The notes under the pieces: generated by a model | The model's input: only the letters and a program-made list of their open reading frames with translations | Databases searched by the model: none | What the model was told of the DNA's origin: nothing | Part shown: positions 12,897 to 21,442 of the stretch, piece by piece | Layout: each line of letters opens with the position of its first letter | Position numbering within the stretch: position 1 is the first letter of the stretch | Position numbers and translations under genes: made by a program | IMG/VR virus record: IMGVR_UViG_3300033148_002811 | Location: 19,550-42,467 of that record | Source: a virus | Length of the DNA stretch: 22,918 bases | Reading direction: 5' to 3' (one strand)

Positions 12897-13889
12897 GTGA
12901 AGCGCATCCTTGTCACGGGTGGCTGCGGGTTCATCGGCCACCATTTCGTCGAGCATCTTCTACGCGAGACGGATTGGGAGATTGTCGTTCTCGACAAGCT
13001 GACCTACGCTTCGACGGGGCTTCGCAGGTTGCGTGACATTGAGGCATTCGACGGGGGCCGGGTGAAGGTGTTTGCGGCGGACCTGGCTGAACCCTTGGCC
13101 CCGTGTCTCAAGGACGAAATGGGCGAGTTTGACTACATCGTTCACATGGCCGCCGAGACGCATGTTGACCGGAGCATCGAGGACGCGCGGTCTTTCGTGA
13201 AGGCGAACGTTCTTGGAACGCTCGGCATTCTTGAGTACGCGCGCGAGGTCGAGCCTGACAGGATGGTTTACTTCTCGACCGACGAGGTGTTTGGTCCCGC
13301 GCCTGAGGGCCGGGCATACAAGGAGTGGGACAGGTACAACAGCGGCAATCCCTACGCGGCGACGAAGGCTGGGGGGGAGGAGTTGGCCCTGGCCTTCCAG
13401 AATACCTACGGAGTCCCGGTTTTCATCACGCACACCATGAACGCCTACGGGGAGCGACAGCACCCTGAGAAGTTCATTCCGAAGGTGATCCGCAAGGTCC
13501 GCGACGGGGAGATGGTGACGATCCACGCGGACAAGACGCGCACCGTGTCGGGGAGTCGGTGCTGGATTCACGCGCGCGAGATTGCCAACGCCCTGACGTT
13601 CCTGCTTCCGGTCGGCGTGCCGGGGGAGAAGTACAACATCGTGGGCGAGGAGAAGTCCAACCTCGATATTGCGTTGATGATCTCTTCTTTGATGCCTGCG
13701 GAGTGCCCTTCGCTTAGTTACGAGATGGTGGACTTCCATTCGAGCCGGCCGGGGCATGATCTCAGGTACGCGCTCGACGGCAGTTTCCTCGCATGTCGGG
13801 GATGGAAACCGACGCTCTCTCTCGAGGAATCGCTCAGGAAGACGGTCGAGTGGACGCTGGCTCGGCCCGAATGGCTGGAGGCTCGGTGA
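12897..13889 (+). CDS. NAD-dependent nucleotide-sugar 4,6-dehydratase (RmlB-like)
   Basis: A 330-residue extended SDR enzyme. The Rossmann motif 'GGCGFIG' is at the N-terminus. Catalytic residues are visible: Thr128-Asp129-Glu130 ('STDEVFG', the TDE motif typical of dTDP-glucose 4,6-dehydratases) and Tyr153-x3-Lys157 ('YAATK'). Further family marks are 'HMAAETHVDRSI' and 'NAYGERQHPEKFIP'. The likely reaction converts an NDP-hexose to its 4-keto-6-deoxy form, the first step to amino and deoxy sugars. The substrate (dTDP- or other NDP-sugar) cannot be fixed. Starts at GTG 12897 behind GAGGAGGT; ends in GTGA overlap with the acyltransferase gene. Confidence 0.9.
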   Translation: MKRILVTGGCGFIGHHFVEHLLRETDWEIVVLDKLTYASTGLRRLRDIEAFDGGRVKVFAADLAEPLAPCLKDEMGEFDYIVHMAAETHVDRSIEDARSFVKANVLGTLGILEYAREVEPDRMVYFSTDEVFGPAPEGRAYKEWDRYNSGNPYAATKAGGEELALAFQNTYGVPVFITHTMNAYGERQHPEKFIPKVIRKVRDGEMVTIHADKTRTVSGSRCWIHAREIANALTFLLPVGVPGEKYNIVGEEKSNLDIALMISSLMPAECPSLSYEMVDFHSSRPGHDLRYALDGSFLACRGWKPTLSLEESLRKTVEWTLARPEWLEAR

Positions 13890-14458
13890 AGCAAGGGATG
13901 CTTATATACGGCGCGGGCGCGTGGGGCGAAATGGTCGCCGAACTGTTCGGTGATTACATGCCGGTGGTCGGTTTCGTCGATGACCACAAGAAGCAGGGTT
14001 CCGAGGTCGGAGCTTTTGAGGTTGTGGGAAACGCGGGAGCGCTCAGGGGGCTTGCGGAGGATCACGAGGAATGCTTCGTTGCTATCGGCACGAATGAGCT
14101 TCGCGAGGCGGTGTTCGCGCGTGTCGAGAAGGCGGGTTTCACGATACCGTCGCTCGTTTACCCGACCGCGCTTGTGAGCACGTCCGCGAAGATTGGTGCT
14201 GGGGCGCTCGTGATGCCTCACGCGGTTGTCGAGACAGGCTGCACGGTTGGCAGGGGGGCAATCGTGAACACGGGCGCCGTGGTCTGCCATCACTCGGAGG
14301 TAGGCCTATTCGCGCACATGGCGCCAGGGGCGAAGTGCGGCGGGCATTGCATGATTGGTGCCCGGGCGCTGGTGGGGATCAACGCGGCGGTGAATCGGGG
14401 CCTTGAGATTCTGGAGGATCAGGTCATTCCGAGCGGGAAGGCGGTCTTCTTCCAGTGA
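13886..14458 (+). CDS. Sugar O/N-acyltransferase (NeuD/PglD-like)
   Basis: The 190-residue protein starts at GTG 13886, after GGAGG and overlapping the previous stop. The N-terminal half has a Rossmann-like UDP-sugar-binding domain ('LIYGAGAWGEMVAELF', 'VVGFVDD'), and the C-terminal half is a left-handed beta-helix of hexapeptide repeats ('AKIGAGALVMPHAVVETGCTVG', 'NTGAVVCHHSEVG', 'MAPGAKCGGHCMIG'). His293-like catalytic His is present as the 'CHHSEVG' pair. This is the NeuD/PglD family, which acetylates sialic acid or amino-sugar nucleotides. Placed between a dehydratase and an aminotransferase gene, an N-acetylation of an amino sugar is plausible but unproven. Confidence 0.85.
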   Translation: MKQGMLIYGAGAWGEMVAELFGDYMPVVGFVDDHKKQGSEVGAFEVVGNAGALRGLAEDHEECFVAIGTNELREAVFARVEKAGFTIPSLVYPTALVSTSAKIGAGALVMPHAVVETGCTVGRGAIVNTGAVVCHHSEVGLFAHMAPGAKCGGHCMIGARALVGINAAVNRGLEILEDQVIPSGKAVFFQ

Positions 14459-14673
14459 TCGTCGCAGCGGCGGTACGACTTTCGGACGAGACTGTGTTGC
14501 AGTCGAGCATACGGTTGGGTCCGGGCGTATCAGATTGCGCGCAGTATCACGACTTGGTGCGCGACGCCGTGGAGATAGCCGTCAAGGCCCGTGGCGACAG
14601 CGAATGCGTGGGTACGTTTACGGTGTCGGACTCCGAAGACTTCGTGGAGGTGTTGGAGAGGGAATTGGCGTGA
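14455..14673 (+). CDS. Small hypothetical protein in sugar cassette
   Basis: A 72-residue acidic protein with a GTG start at 14455 overlapping the stop of the acyltransferase gene and a stop overlapping the GTG start of the aminotransferase gene. It begins with a hydrophobic strand ('IVAAAVRLSDETVLQSS') and ends with a helix ('DFVEVLERELA'). The start resembles small phage proteins that begin 'IVAAAIR..dG.v..g.RH', but I do not claim a function. Translational coupling on both sides argues that it is real and belongs to the cassette. Confidence 0.65.
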   Translation: MIVAAAVRLSDETVLQSSIRLGPGVSDCAQYHDLVRDAVEIAVKARGDSECVGTFTVSDSEDFVEVLERELA

Positions 14674-15722
14674 TACCGTTCTGCAGGCCCAACGCGAAGC
14701 CGACCCAAAACCTGATGTGCGAGATACACAAGGTTCTCGCGTCGGGGCGGCTGGCGTTGGGTCCGAAGACGAAGGAGCTTGAGGCTCGCGTGGCCGCGTT
14801 CGTCGGCGCGAAGTACGCGGTGGCAGTCTCAAGCGGGACCGCCGGGCTGATGCTTGCGGTCAAGGCGGTGGACGCGAAGCGCGTTGCTGTCCCGAGCTTC
14901 ACCTACATGGCGAGCGTGCATGCGATCAAGTGGGCCGGGGCGACGCCTTTCTTTGTCGATATCAGTTCTCGCTCGCTTTGCATGAGCCCTCGCTCGTTTG
15001 CCGAGGCGACGGAGGGGACGGTCTGCGATGCGATCATGTCCGTGGCCGCGTTCGGGCATCCGGTGGAAGTGCCGAAGACCCCGCCGTACATGATCGTGGA
15101 TGCGTGTTCGGCGTTTGGTGTGCCCCATAACAAGCATGTGCTGATGACGGTCTATTCGCTTGGCCCCACGAAGCAGGTCACGGGATGCCAGGGCGGCGTG
15201 ATCGTCACAAACGAGGGATATGTCGCGAGACGACTTCGCATCATGCGCCGGCAGGGGTACGAGGACGGCAATCGCAGCGCAACGATGCCGGGCCTTAACG
15301 CGCAACTCTCCGAGGTCCATGCGGCTATCGCGCTCTCGCAGGACTTCAGCCGAGCGGTGGAGTCTCGCAAGCGCGTGTTCCTCGCGTATCGGGCCTTGCT
15401 GGGGGATTTGAAAGACGTGACGCTGACGACATTTCCCGAGGACCACACGGCGCTGCACTTCCCAATCATGGTCAAGGATCGCGAGGCATTCCTTGACAGG
15501 CTGGAAGGCATCGAGGTGCAGACATACTTCGATCCGCCGTGTCACTTGCAGGAGGCATTCAAGCATGAGCCGCGGTTGATGTCGCTTCAGACGACAGAGC
15601 ATGTCGCGCGGCGCATTGTTTGTCTGCCGGTGATCGACATGGAGACGGCCGAGGAAGTGTCGCGGCGCGTGAAGGCCGCGTTGGAGGTCGGGAGTGGCGT
15701 ACTCGCGGCAACAGCAGATTGA
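14670..15722 (+). CDS. DegT/DnrJ/EryC1-type sugar aminotransferase
   Basis: The 350-residue PLP enzyme transfers an amino group to a keto-sugar nucleotide. Family marks in order: 'IPFCRPNAKPTQNL' start, 'LASGRLALGPKTKELEARVAAFVGAKYAVAVSSGTAGL' (PLP phosphate-binding SSGTAGL), 'VPSFTYMAS', 'VDACSAFG' (ring-stacking Asp region) and 'GPTKQVTGCQGGVIVTN', in which Lys168 should form the PLP Schiff base. The usual His of the DAAQAhG motif is Phe here. Starts at GTG 14670, overlapping the preceding stop. With the upstream dehydratase it could make an amino-6-deoxy sugar; which carbon is aminated is unknown. It overlaps the large terminase gene by 29 bases. Confidence 0.9.
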   Translation: MIPFCRPNAKPTQNLMCEIHKVLASGRLALGPKTKELEARVAAFVGAKYAVAVSSGTAGLMLAVKAVDAKRVAVPSFTYMASVHAIKWAGATPFFVDISSRSLCMSPRSFAEATEGTVCDAIMSVAAFGHPVEVPKTPPYMIVDACSAFGVPHNKHVLMTVYSLGPTKQVTGCQGGVIVTNEGYVARRLRIMRRQGYEDGNRSATMPGLNAQLSEVHAAIALSQDFSRAVESRKRVFLAYRALLGDLKDVTLTTFPEDHTALHFPIMVKDREAFLDRLEGIEVQTYFDPPCHLQEAFKHEPRLMSLQTTEHVARRIVCLPVIDMETAEEVSRRVKAALEVGSGVLAATAD

Positions 15723-17157
15723 GCAAATCCGCGAGCGATGCAGGAGCGACCCGTGGTTCGCAATGACCGAGTTCGTTTGGACAGAAGACCCGCAGGCGCT
15801 CCCGGGAGAGCGCAAGCGGAAGTTCCCGAATTACGGATATCTGTTTCGGGCGCTGACTTCGATGGTCAAGGAGGTAGTGACACTCGTGCCTAAGTCGAGA
15901 CAGTTACTTCTAACCTGGTTGATTTGCGCCTACGCGGTGATCGTGGCGGCGTTCGCGCCGTCCGGTCAGGTGCTTGTGCAGTCGGAGACTGAGACGAAGG
16001 CGAAGAAGCTCATTCTCCGCATGGGCTACATGATCCGGCATTTCCCGAAGTGGCTTTTGCCGTGCCGCGTGGACGTGAAGAAGTCCGAGATATGCTTCGA
16101 GTGGCCGAACGGCGACAGGAGCTATATCTGGTCTGTCGCGCACGGGCCGGATCAGGTAGCAAGCTACTCGCCAACGCTCGTGATCTTCGACGAGGCGACA
16201 CTCCAAAAGCATTTCGAGGCCGCATGGCTTTCGACGGCGCCGATCCTTCGCGGGAACGCCAAGGCGATTGCGGTCGGCACACCGCGGTGGCACGAATACT
16301 TCTACAGCCTTTGCACCAAGATCATGCCCGAGCGGGCCGTCACGGTTCACTACAAGGAACACCCGGGCTATCAGGCTGAAGCCGAGGAAATGGGCGGTTG
16401 GGACGCTTGGGCCAAGGCGAAGCAAAAGCTGTGGGGCTACATGCGGAAGGACGGCACGGTCGATCAAGCCAAGTGGGACCGTGAAATGGAAGTCAACTGG
16501 GACGTGACGGGCGAGGGGACAGTCGCATTCCCCGAGTTCAAGAGGTCGATTCACGTTCAACGACTCGGGCCAAACCTTGCATGGCCGGTGATCCGCGGAT
16601 GGGACTTCGGCTTTCACCACCCCGCATGCGTCTGGTTTCAGATTCACCCGCTGACGGGACAGCAGCTCATCTTGCGGGAGTTGATGGGCGAGGGTATTCA
16701 GCTTCACCAATTCGTCCAGCGGGTGCTTCGCGTCTCGCGCGAGCTGATGCCGGGCTGTACGCCCTATTCCGTGCCGCGCGGTCCGTTCGAGGACTTCTGC
16801 GATCTCGCGGGCTCGCAGCAGAAGGATGTTGGCCCCACGTCCATTGAGGTGCTGAACGAGAATCGCATCTACCCGAGCTACAAGCGGTCGAAGCCTATTG
16901 ATCGCGTGAAGCTGATTCGTCGGCAACTGGCGTCGATTCCGGACGGTCTGGTGCGGCGACCGGGGATGCTTGTCGATCCGTCGTGCGACACGATCATCCG
17001 GGGCCTGGCGGGTGGCTGCACGTTCAAGCATGACGATCATGAGACGGTCGATTTCGGCATTTTCCAGCACGTGTTTGACGCTCTCGGGTATGCAATGACG
17101 TTCAAGTTCCACCTTGGGGCAGTCGAGGCGAAGGGGCGGCGCCATGTCACCGCTTAA
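15694..17157 (+). CDS. terL: Terminase large subunit
   Basis: The 487-residue packaging motor cuts concatemeric DNA and pumps it into the prohead. The ATPase part has a non-classical P-loop region ('TLVPKSRQLLLTW', as in many terminases) and Walker B 'LVIFDEAT' with Asp166-Glu167, then coupling motif 'AVGTPRW'. The nuclease part has 'RGWDFGFHHPA' (first metal Asp) and the late 'HVFDALGYA' acidic site. The GTG start at 15694 lies inside the end of the aminotransferase gene, with TTGGAGGTCGGGA upstream. It is followed directly by head genes. Length and motif order are normal. Confidence 0.9.
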   Translation: MAYSRQQQIEQIRERCRSDPWFAMTEFVWTEDPQALPGERKRKFPNYGYLFRALTSMVKEVVTLVPKSRQLLLTWLICAYAVIVAAFAPSGQVLVQSETETKAKKLILRMGYMIRHFPKWLLPCRVDVKKSEICFEWPNGDRSYIWSVAHGPDQVASYSPTLVIFDEATLQKHFEAAWLSTAPILRGNAKAIAVGTPRWHEYFYSLCTKIMPERAVTVHYKEHPGYQAEAEEMGGWDAWAKAKQKLWGYMRKDGTVDQAKWDREMEVNWDVTGEGTVAFPEFKRSIHVQRLGPNLAWPVIRGWDFGFHHPACVWFQIHPLTGQQLILRELMGEGIQLHQFVQRVLRVSRELMPGCTPYSVPRGPFEDFCDLAGSQQKDVGPTSIEVLNENRIYPSYKRSKPIDRVKLIRRQLASIPDGLVRRPGMLVDPSCDTIIRGLAGGCTFKHDDHETVDFGIFQHVFDALGYAMTFKFHLGAVEAKGRRHVTA

Positions 17158-17404
17158 GATGCCCGAATTGGTAACGGCGCCTCCGGTAGGGAGTGAGCCG
17201 GATCAGGACCGGGCGGAGCCGGGGAAGCCGGTATGCCGGCATGTCTGGATGGAACTGTCGGGGCCGGATGATCCGTATGATCGGAACAAGCGAAGGCGGA
17301 GGACGGTCCTGGTGAAGTGTCTGAAGTGCGGTAAGCGGGCGATCCAGAAGCGCAAGGTTGTTCCGTATGCGCCACCGCCGGGGAACCCGAGGACGGGGTA
17401 CTAG
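17144..17404 (+). CDS. Small zinc-ribbon protein between terminase and portal
   Basis: An 86-residue basic protein; ATG 17144 overlaps the end of terL and follows AAGGGGCGG. An alternative start lies at 17114. 'CRHVWMELSGP' and 'CLKCGKRAIQKRK' give a C-x-H plus CxxC zinc-ribbon signature. Phages often encode a small zinc protein between terminase and portal genes; its role is not known. The portal gene starts 1 base after its stop. Confidence 0.7.
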   Translation: MSPLKMPELVTAPPVGSEPDQDRAEPGKPVCRHVWMELSGPDDPYDRNKRRRRTVLVKCLKCGKRAIQKRKVVPYAPPPGNPRTGY

Positions 17405-17405
17405 C

Positions 17406-19160
17406 ATGGGTGAGACAGCAGCTCCGGTAACGAAGCACGGAGGTGCATGGAACGACTATCGCCGCTGTCGCGATGCGGCGCAGTCGTCTCTTGACGCGCG
17501 GCGGCGGAAGTACCGCATTGACTACCGTCAGGTGCTTGCCCGCGACATTTCTCCGAAGCCGTGGGGCGCAAAAGTCAACACGCAACTCACTCACACGCAG
17601 ATCATGGCGCTGACAGACCACGTAATCTCGGCGCTCTTGTCAACGTGGCCGTGGTTCGCCGGCGAGTCGCGCGAGCTTCCGATGGGCTGGCAGATCAATC
17701 GCGGCGACATGGAGGCGTGGGTGACGGCTGAGTTCAACGGCCAGCTTCGACAGCTTCATTTCTATCGGCATATTCGTCGCTGGCTTCGCCTCATGGCAAT
17801 AAAGGGGCTTGGCATCACGCGCATGTCGCTCGACCCCACGAGCATGCGTGCGCTCATCGCCCTCACGGACCCGGCGAACATGCTCTGGGACCCCGAGGCC
17901 ACGGCGCTCAGGCTTGATGCGAAGTGGGTCATGGAGGAAATGACTGTTACGATTGGCGATCTTCGCATGCTGGCCGAGAACCGCGATAGCGGTTGGGACG
18001 CGGGTGAGATTGAGATAGTGGCGCAGGGCGGCGCGGACGTTGCTGAGGCTCCACGCGACGAGGCCGCGCGCGAGCGCATAGAGGGCCTTGAGCGGGGTAG
18101 CCGCGAGGGTGACGGGCGAACTCTCAGGATTCGCGATCATGTCTATCCGGATCGGATTGTGACGGTTCATGACGAGTCGATGCGAGTCCTGGGCGAGCGC
18201 CCGAACGGGCTTGGCTACATCTACTATTACGATTCAAGCCTTTACCCTGAGGTCTTCGAGATTCAGGGCTTCTCGCTGCCCGAGTTGATGCGGGATATCT
18301 ATGACGAAATGTGCACGTCGAAGCGCCAGCGCATCGACAACAACAGCCTTTGCGCGAACCTCATGCTGAAGATTCGGCGCAGCTCGGGCCTCGACACCTA
18401 CAACATGATCGCGCGGCCGGGAATGCAGATTCCGGTCAACGACCCCGATGACGTGACCGTGCTTCAGCCGCCGCAGCTTGGGGGGGCGCTTCTCAACGAG
18501 GAAATGAAGCTCGAGAATGAGGCCTCGCGGCTGACTGGCATTGGCGCGCAGCAGCGCGGCGAGCGCGGCGAACAGATGAAGGCCACCGTCGCAAGCATTA
18601 TGAATCAAAGCGCCAATACCCGATTCGGCGCCAGCGTGAACGACATGGACGACTATCCGCTCCGCCCGTTCCTTCAGGATTTTGTGGACATCGCCATGAT
18701 GCGCGACGAGCCCGCCGTCGTGACGCGCGACGAATGGATGATGCTCAGGCGCGCGCATCAGGCGGGGCTTCTGAACCTCACGCCGAGGCCGGAATCGCAC
18801 ATCGGCAACGCCTTCGGCAAGGCTCAGGTCTTGCAGACGGTCTTCCAACTCGTCGCGCAGCACTTGGACCCGATTGGGCAAGGCGAGTTCCTGAAGCGGA
18901 TACTTGATCTCGTACAGGTTCGCGATCCCGAGAAGATCACGTCACATATGCTGCCCCCGAGTCTGGACCCGAATACCGCCGGAGTGATTCAGGGTCAGGT
19001 CGATAGCGCCATGCAGACCGCGCAGCCGGCGGGGCAAGGAGAGCCGGCGCGGATAGGTAAGCAGGTCGAGGAGACGACGACGGGCATCGGGCTACAGCAG
19101 GAGTTGGCCCGGGCGCTGGCCGAGGGACAGGCGGGCTTCAGAGCGGAGACTAGGGTATGA
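17406..19160 (+). CDS. Portal protein
   Basis: The 584-residue protein is placed exactly between terL and scaffold/capsid genes and has the length and make-up of podovirus/siphovirus portal proteins: an N-terminal helical region with 'WWPW'-like aromatic turn ('LLSTWPWFAG'), the 'DPANMLWDPEAT' segment where portals keep a D-P-x-x-[IV]-x-D/P turn, a long stem helix region ('LPELMRDIYDEMCTSKRQRIDN'), and a GIG-type crown/tail end ('ASRLTGIGAQQRGERGEQMKATVAS'). Twelve copies would form the ring through which DNA enters. Identification rests on these patterns and on gene order. The ATG at 17406 follows a short gap; its stop overlaps the next start (ATGA). Confidence 0.85.
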   Translation: MGETAAPVTKHGGAWNDYRRCRDAAQSSLDARRRKYRIDYRQVLARDISPKPWGAKVNTQLTHTQIMALTDHVISALLSTWPWFAGESRELPMGWQINRGDMEAWVTAEFNGQLRQLHFYRHIRRWLRLMAIKGLGITRMSLDPTSMRALIALTDPANMLWDPEATALRLDAKWVMEEMTVTIGDLRMLAENRDSGWDAGEIEIVAQGGADVAEAPRDEAARERIEGLERGSREGDGRTLRIRDHVYPDRIVTVHDESMRVLGERPNGLGYIYYYDSSLYPEVFEIQGFSLPELMRDIYDEMCTSKRQRIDNNSLCANLMLKIRRSSGLDTYNMIARPGMQIPVNDPDDVTVLQPPQLGGALLNEEMKLENEASRLTGIGAQQRGERGEQMKATVASIMNQSANTRFGASVNDMDDYPLRPFLQDFVDIAMMRDEPAVVTRDEWMMLRRAHQAGLLNLTPRPESHIGNAFGKAQVLQTVFQLVAQHLDPIGQGEFLKRILDLVQVRDPEKITSHMLPPSLDPNTAGVIQGQVDSAMQTAQPAGQGEPARIGKQVEETTTGIGLQQELARALAEGQAGFRAETRV

Positions 19161-19483
19161 ACCCTGAGCGCGTAGCGGGCATTGATGAACGCGAACTGGC
19201 GGCGCTCGAAGTGGAAGAGCAGCGGCAGGAGGCGGCCAAGCTGCAAGACGAAGACAGGCGGCATCGCGCGGAAGTCGCGCGAAGTTCCGCCTACTTCGAG
19301 TTGAAGACGCAGATTGACGCGATGCTGGCGGCTTTGAGCGCGAAGTTGGACGAAGCGGAAAACCCGATTGAGATTCACCGTGCCCAGGGCGGACGGGCGT
19401 TCGGGCTTGCGCTCAAGGAGCATTACGAAGGCGCATTAGCCAGCCTGGAGGCTGGCGGTGTGATAAGCGAAGCCCCGCGTTAG
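19157..19483 (+). CDS. Hypothetical helical protein in head operon
   Basis: A 108-residue Glu/Arg/Ala-rich protein that is probably all-helical with a coiled coil over residues 8-60. The central 'SSAYFELKTQIDAMLAALSAKLDEAENPIEIHRAQGGRAF' is of a type seen in small phage head-operon proteins with a conserved 'eihraQGg' segment. The start overlaps the portal stop (ATGA), so it is likely made in step with portal. No specific function is claimed. Confidence 0.68.
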   Translation: MNPERVAGIDERELAALEVEEQRQEAAKLQDEDRRHRAEVARSSAYFELKTQIDAMLAALSAKLDEAENPIEIHRAQGGRAFGLALKEHYEGALASLEAGGVISEAPR

Positions 19484-19534
19484 TGGGAAGCGTGCGCTTC
19501 CGCGCGGGCGGTGCAGAAGGAAGGAGAGCTACAA

Positions 19535-20317
19535 ATGGAAAGTACGGGGATGTCGGACAGTCCCGAGTTCACGGGCGGGCTTGCCACTGAGCCTTCCCCG
19601 GACGACCTCGGGCCCGACACAGGCGCACCGTCGTCCCCCGAGGCCCCCGACGCGCCCCCGGCAGACGCCGGACAGGGCGAAGGCGGACAGGGCGAGGGAC
19701 AGGGCGAGGGTGGATCGCCGGAACCGGAAGGCCATCAGCTCAACCCTGAGGTCACACGGCTACAGCAGGAGTTGGCGGAGGAGCGGCGGCGTGCGGCGGC
19801 ACGGGAGGAGTTTCTGAGGCAGGAGCTTGAGGCCTCACGAAGCGCTCTCGCGCAGCCAGCTGCGGCTTCCGAGCCCGTCTTGGACCCCGACGCGCAGAGG
19901 CAGTTCGATGCCGCTCTCGCAGCAAGCTCTGTGGGGCGGAAGCTTCAGGCGTCGGCAGCCGGTGCGGTTGCATTGGCGACGGACGTCAGCCTGAGGGGTC
20001 GGGATCATTACGATGCCCCTGGCGTTCGAGAGGCGATCCTGCGGGACGTGAGTCGTGCGGGTGTTTCGGACCCGGCGCAGCTCGCCGAGGTCGCGGAAAT
20101 GGCCTATGACCACCATACGAGGTCGTTGCGAACCAACGAGGTAGCCGCTCTGAAAGCGCGGATTGCCGAGTTGGAGAAGCGCGACCGGGTCGCGAGTGGT
20201 GGACCGACAGGGGCTTCGACCCGCGCACCGGACGTACCAGCGCCGGGCGTCGAGGAGACGAGCGAGCAGTACCGTAATCGCATGGGACTGCCGCCCCGGA
20301 CTGCCTACGACGTTTAG
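19535..20317 (+). CDS. Putative scaffolding protein
   Basis: The 260-residue acidic protein starts at ATG 19535 (AAGGAGAG upstream). The first 70 residues are low-complexity Pro/Glu/Gly ('GQGEGGQGEGQGEGG'), then a coiled coil ('LQQELAEERRRAAAREEFLRQELEASRS', about residues 68-105), a middle helical part, a second coil ('NEVAALKARIAELEKRD') and a tail. This make-up plus position directly before the major capsid gene is typical of scaffold proteins that guide capsid assembly and are removed before DNA filling. No protease gene is visible in the window. Sequence similarity is weak in this class, so the call depends mostly on context. Confidence 0.75.
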   Translation: MESTGMSDSPEFTGGLATEPSPDDLGPDTGAPSSPEAPDAPPADAGQGEGGQGEGQGEGGSPEPEGHQLNPEVTRLQQELAEERRRAAAREEFLRQELEASRSALAQPAAASEPVLDPDAQRQFDAALAASSVGRKLQASAAGAVALATDVSLRGRDHYDAPGVREAILRDVSRAGVSDPAQLAEVAEMAYDHHTRSLRTNEVAALKARIAELEKRDRVASGGPTGASTRAPDVPAPGVEETSEQYRNRMGLPPRTAYDV

Positions 20318-20338
20318 CGTCGGTGTACGTTGTTTCGC

Positions 20339-20362
20339 GTTCCTAAGACAGAAACGAGGAAC
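20339..20362 (+). promoter_or_regulatory. Hairpin at the capsid ribosome-binding site
   Basis: GTTCCT at 20339-20344 pairs with AGGAAC at 20357-20362, enclosing a 12-base loop. The right arm contains the Shine-Dalgarno-like GAGGAAC that lies 5 bases before the capsid start codon at 20368, so folding of the mRNA could hide it. Confidence 0.4.
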
Positions 20363-20367
20363 ACGAA

Positions 20368-21435
20368 ATGGCCACGGCTGCAACGCCAACTGTCTATTCG
20401 TATCCGGCGGGCGAAGCAGGCTCAATGGATGCGGCGACCGCGCAGCACTGGGAGAAGGAAGCCCTGGATACGCTGCGCCCGAACCTCATTTGCGCTGAGT
20501 TCGCAAAGAGGTCGGGGCGGGCAGGTGTGAAGCGCATACCGGTTCGCGAAGGCGACATCATCAACATGTGGCGCCTGCCGGAGCTGGACGCGCAGACGAC
20601 TCCGCTCGCCGAGACGGCCGCCGATCCGAATGCCTCGAACATCAGCGCCGCTGCGGTAACAGCGCGGTGTGCGGACTACGCTGATTACGTCAACGTGTCC
20701 CACAAGCTGCCCGTCGTGGCGGTTGCCGATCCCTTTGGGGAGTTCGGTGCCGCATTGCGCTTCGGCGCAATGAAGACGCTCGACGGACTCCTCAGGACCG
20801 AAATGACGGACAACGGGACCGCGCTGTACTTCGACGGGGAGACGGCCGCCCTGTCCGCCGCATCGACGCTCTCCGCGACGACACACAAGCTCACGCGCGC
20901 GGTGCTTGAGAGCATCGCCACCAAGCTCAAGGTCGAAAAGGTGCCGGTCTTCCCGAAGACCGGGGCCTACCTCTACGGCTCGCACCCCTACACGATCAAG
21001 GACGCCCGAGGCGACACCGGGACGGGTGGGTGGCTCGACGTGGAGAAGGCGCTGAGAGATCAGCCCGCGCACCTTCGCGGTGCGTTCATCGGTCGCATCG
21101 CCGGCTTCGACGTGTTGGAGTCAACGGAGATCGCGACCGCGGCGGACGGCGCGTCGTCCACGACCGTCTACCGCAACCTCTACGGAGGCTACGGTGGACT
21201 GGCCTACGTTTCCCTCGCGGGGAACTGGACGCCGCCCGAGGCCCGGACAGGGGATCTTATTCGCAAGGCAGGCTACAAGCCGCCCACGAAGAACATCCGC
21301 CTGATCTACAAGGGCTACAAGGAAGGTGGTCCGAGCAACCCGCTCGAAAGACGGGCGACGCTGGGCTACCTGTTCACCACGGCAGCCAAGGTGCTTGAGG
21401 CCGCGCGATGCGGCACTCACCTAGTCACGAGGTGA
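20368..21435 (+). CDS. Major capsid protein (N4-gp56 family)
   Basis: The 355-residue protein builds the icosahedral shell. It resembles the N4-gp56 family of HK97-fold capsid proteins: 'LRPNLICAEFAKR' near residue 36, 'IPVREGDIINMWRLPELDAQTTPLAETAADPNASNIS' (the vtf.R...l....TPLtEG..p segment), 'ARCADYADYVNVSHKLPVVA' (YG-yv..sD..), and a C-terminal part ending with 'TLGYLFTTAAKVLEAARC' where the family usually has a conserved gy....Aa.vl. Position after a scaffold-like gene and before a strong hairpin fits a highly expressed capsid gene. Confidence 0.85.
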   Translation: MATAATPTVYSYPAGEAGSMDAATAQHWEKEALDTLRPNLICAEFAKRSGRAGVKRIPVREGDIINMWRLPELDAQTTPLAETAADPNASNISAAAVTARCADYADYVNVSHKLPVVAVADPFGEFGAALRFGAMKTLDGLLRTEMTDNGTALYFDGETAALSAASTLSATTHKLTRAVLESIATKLKVEKVPVFPKTGAYLYGSHPYTIKDARGDTGTGGWLDVEKALRDQPAHLRGAFIGRIAGFDVLESTEIATAADGASSTTVYRNLYGGYGGLAYVSLAGNWTPPEARTGDLIRKAGYKPPTKNIRLIYKGYKEGGPSNPLERRATLGYLFTTAAKVLEAARCGTHLVTR

Positions 21436-21442
21436 ACCCATA

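Noticed and set aside
12248-12997. Minus-strand frame of 249 residues
   Set aside because: Arg/Pro/Thr-rich shadow of three plus-strand genes with proper starts; no supporting signals.
14829-15815. Minus-strand frame of 328 residues
   Set aside because: Antisense to the aminotransferase gene; composition is Arg/His-rich and shows no family motif.
15910-17145. Minus-strand frame of 411 residues
   Set aside because: It lies opposite the large terminase gene, whose motifs are clear; long antisense frames are expected in GC-rich DNA.
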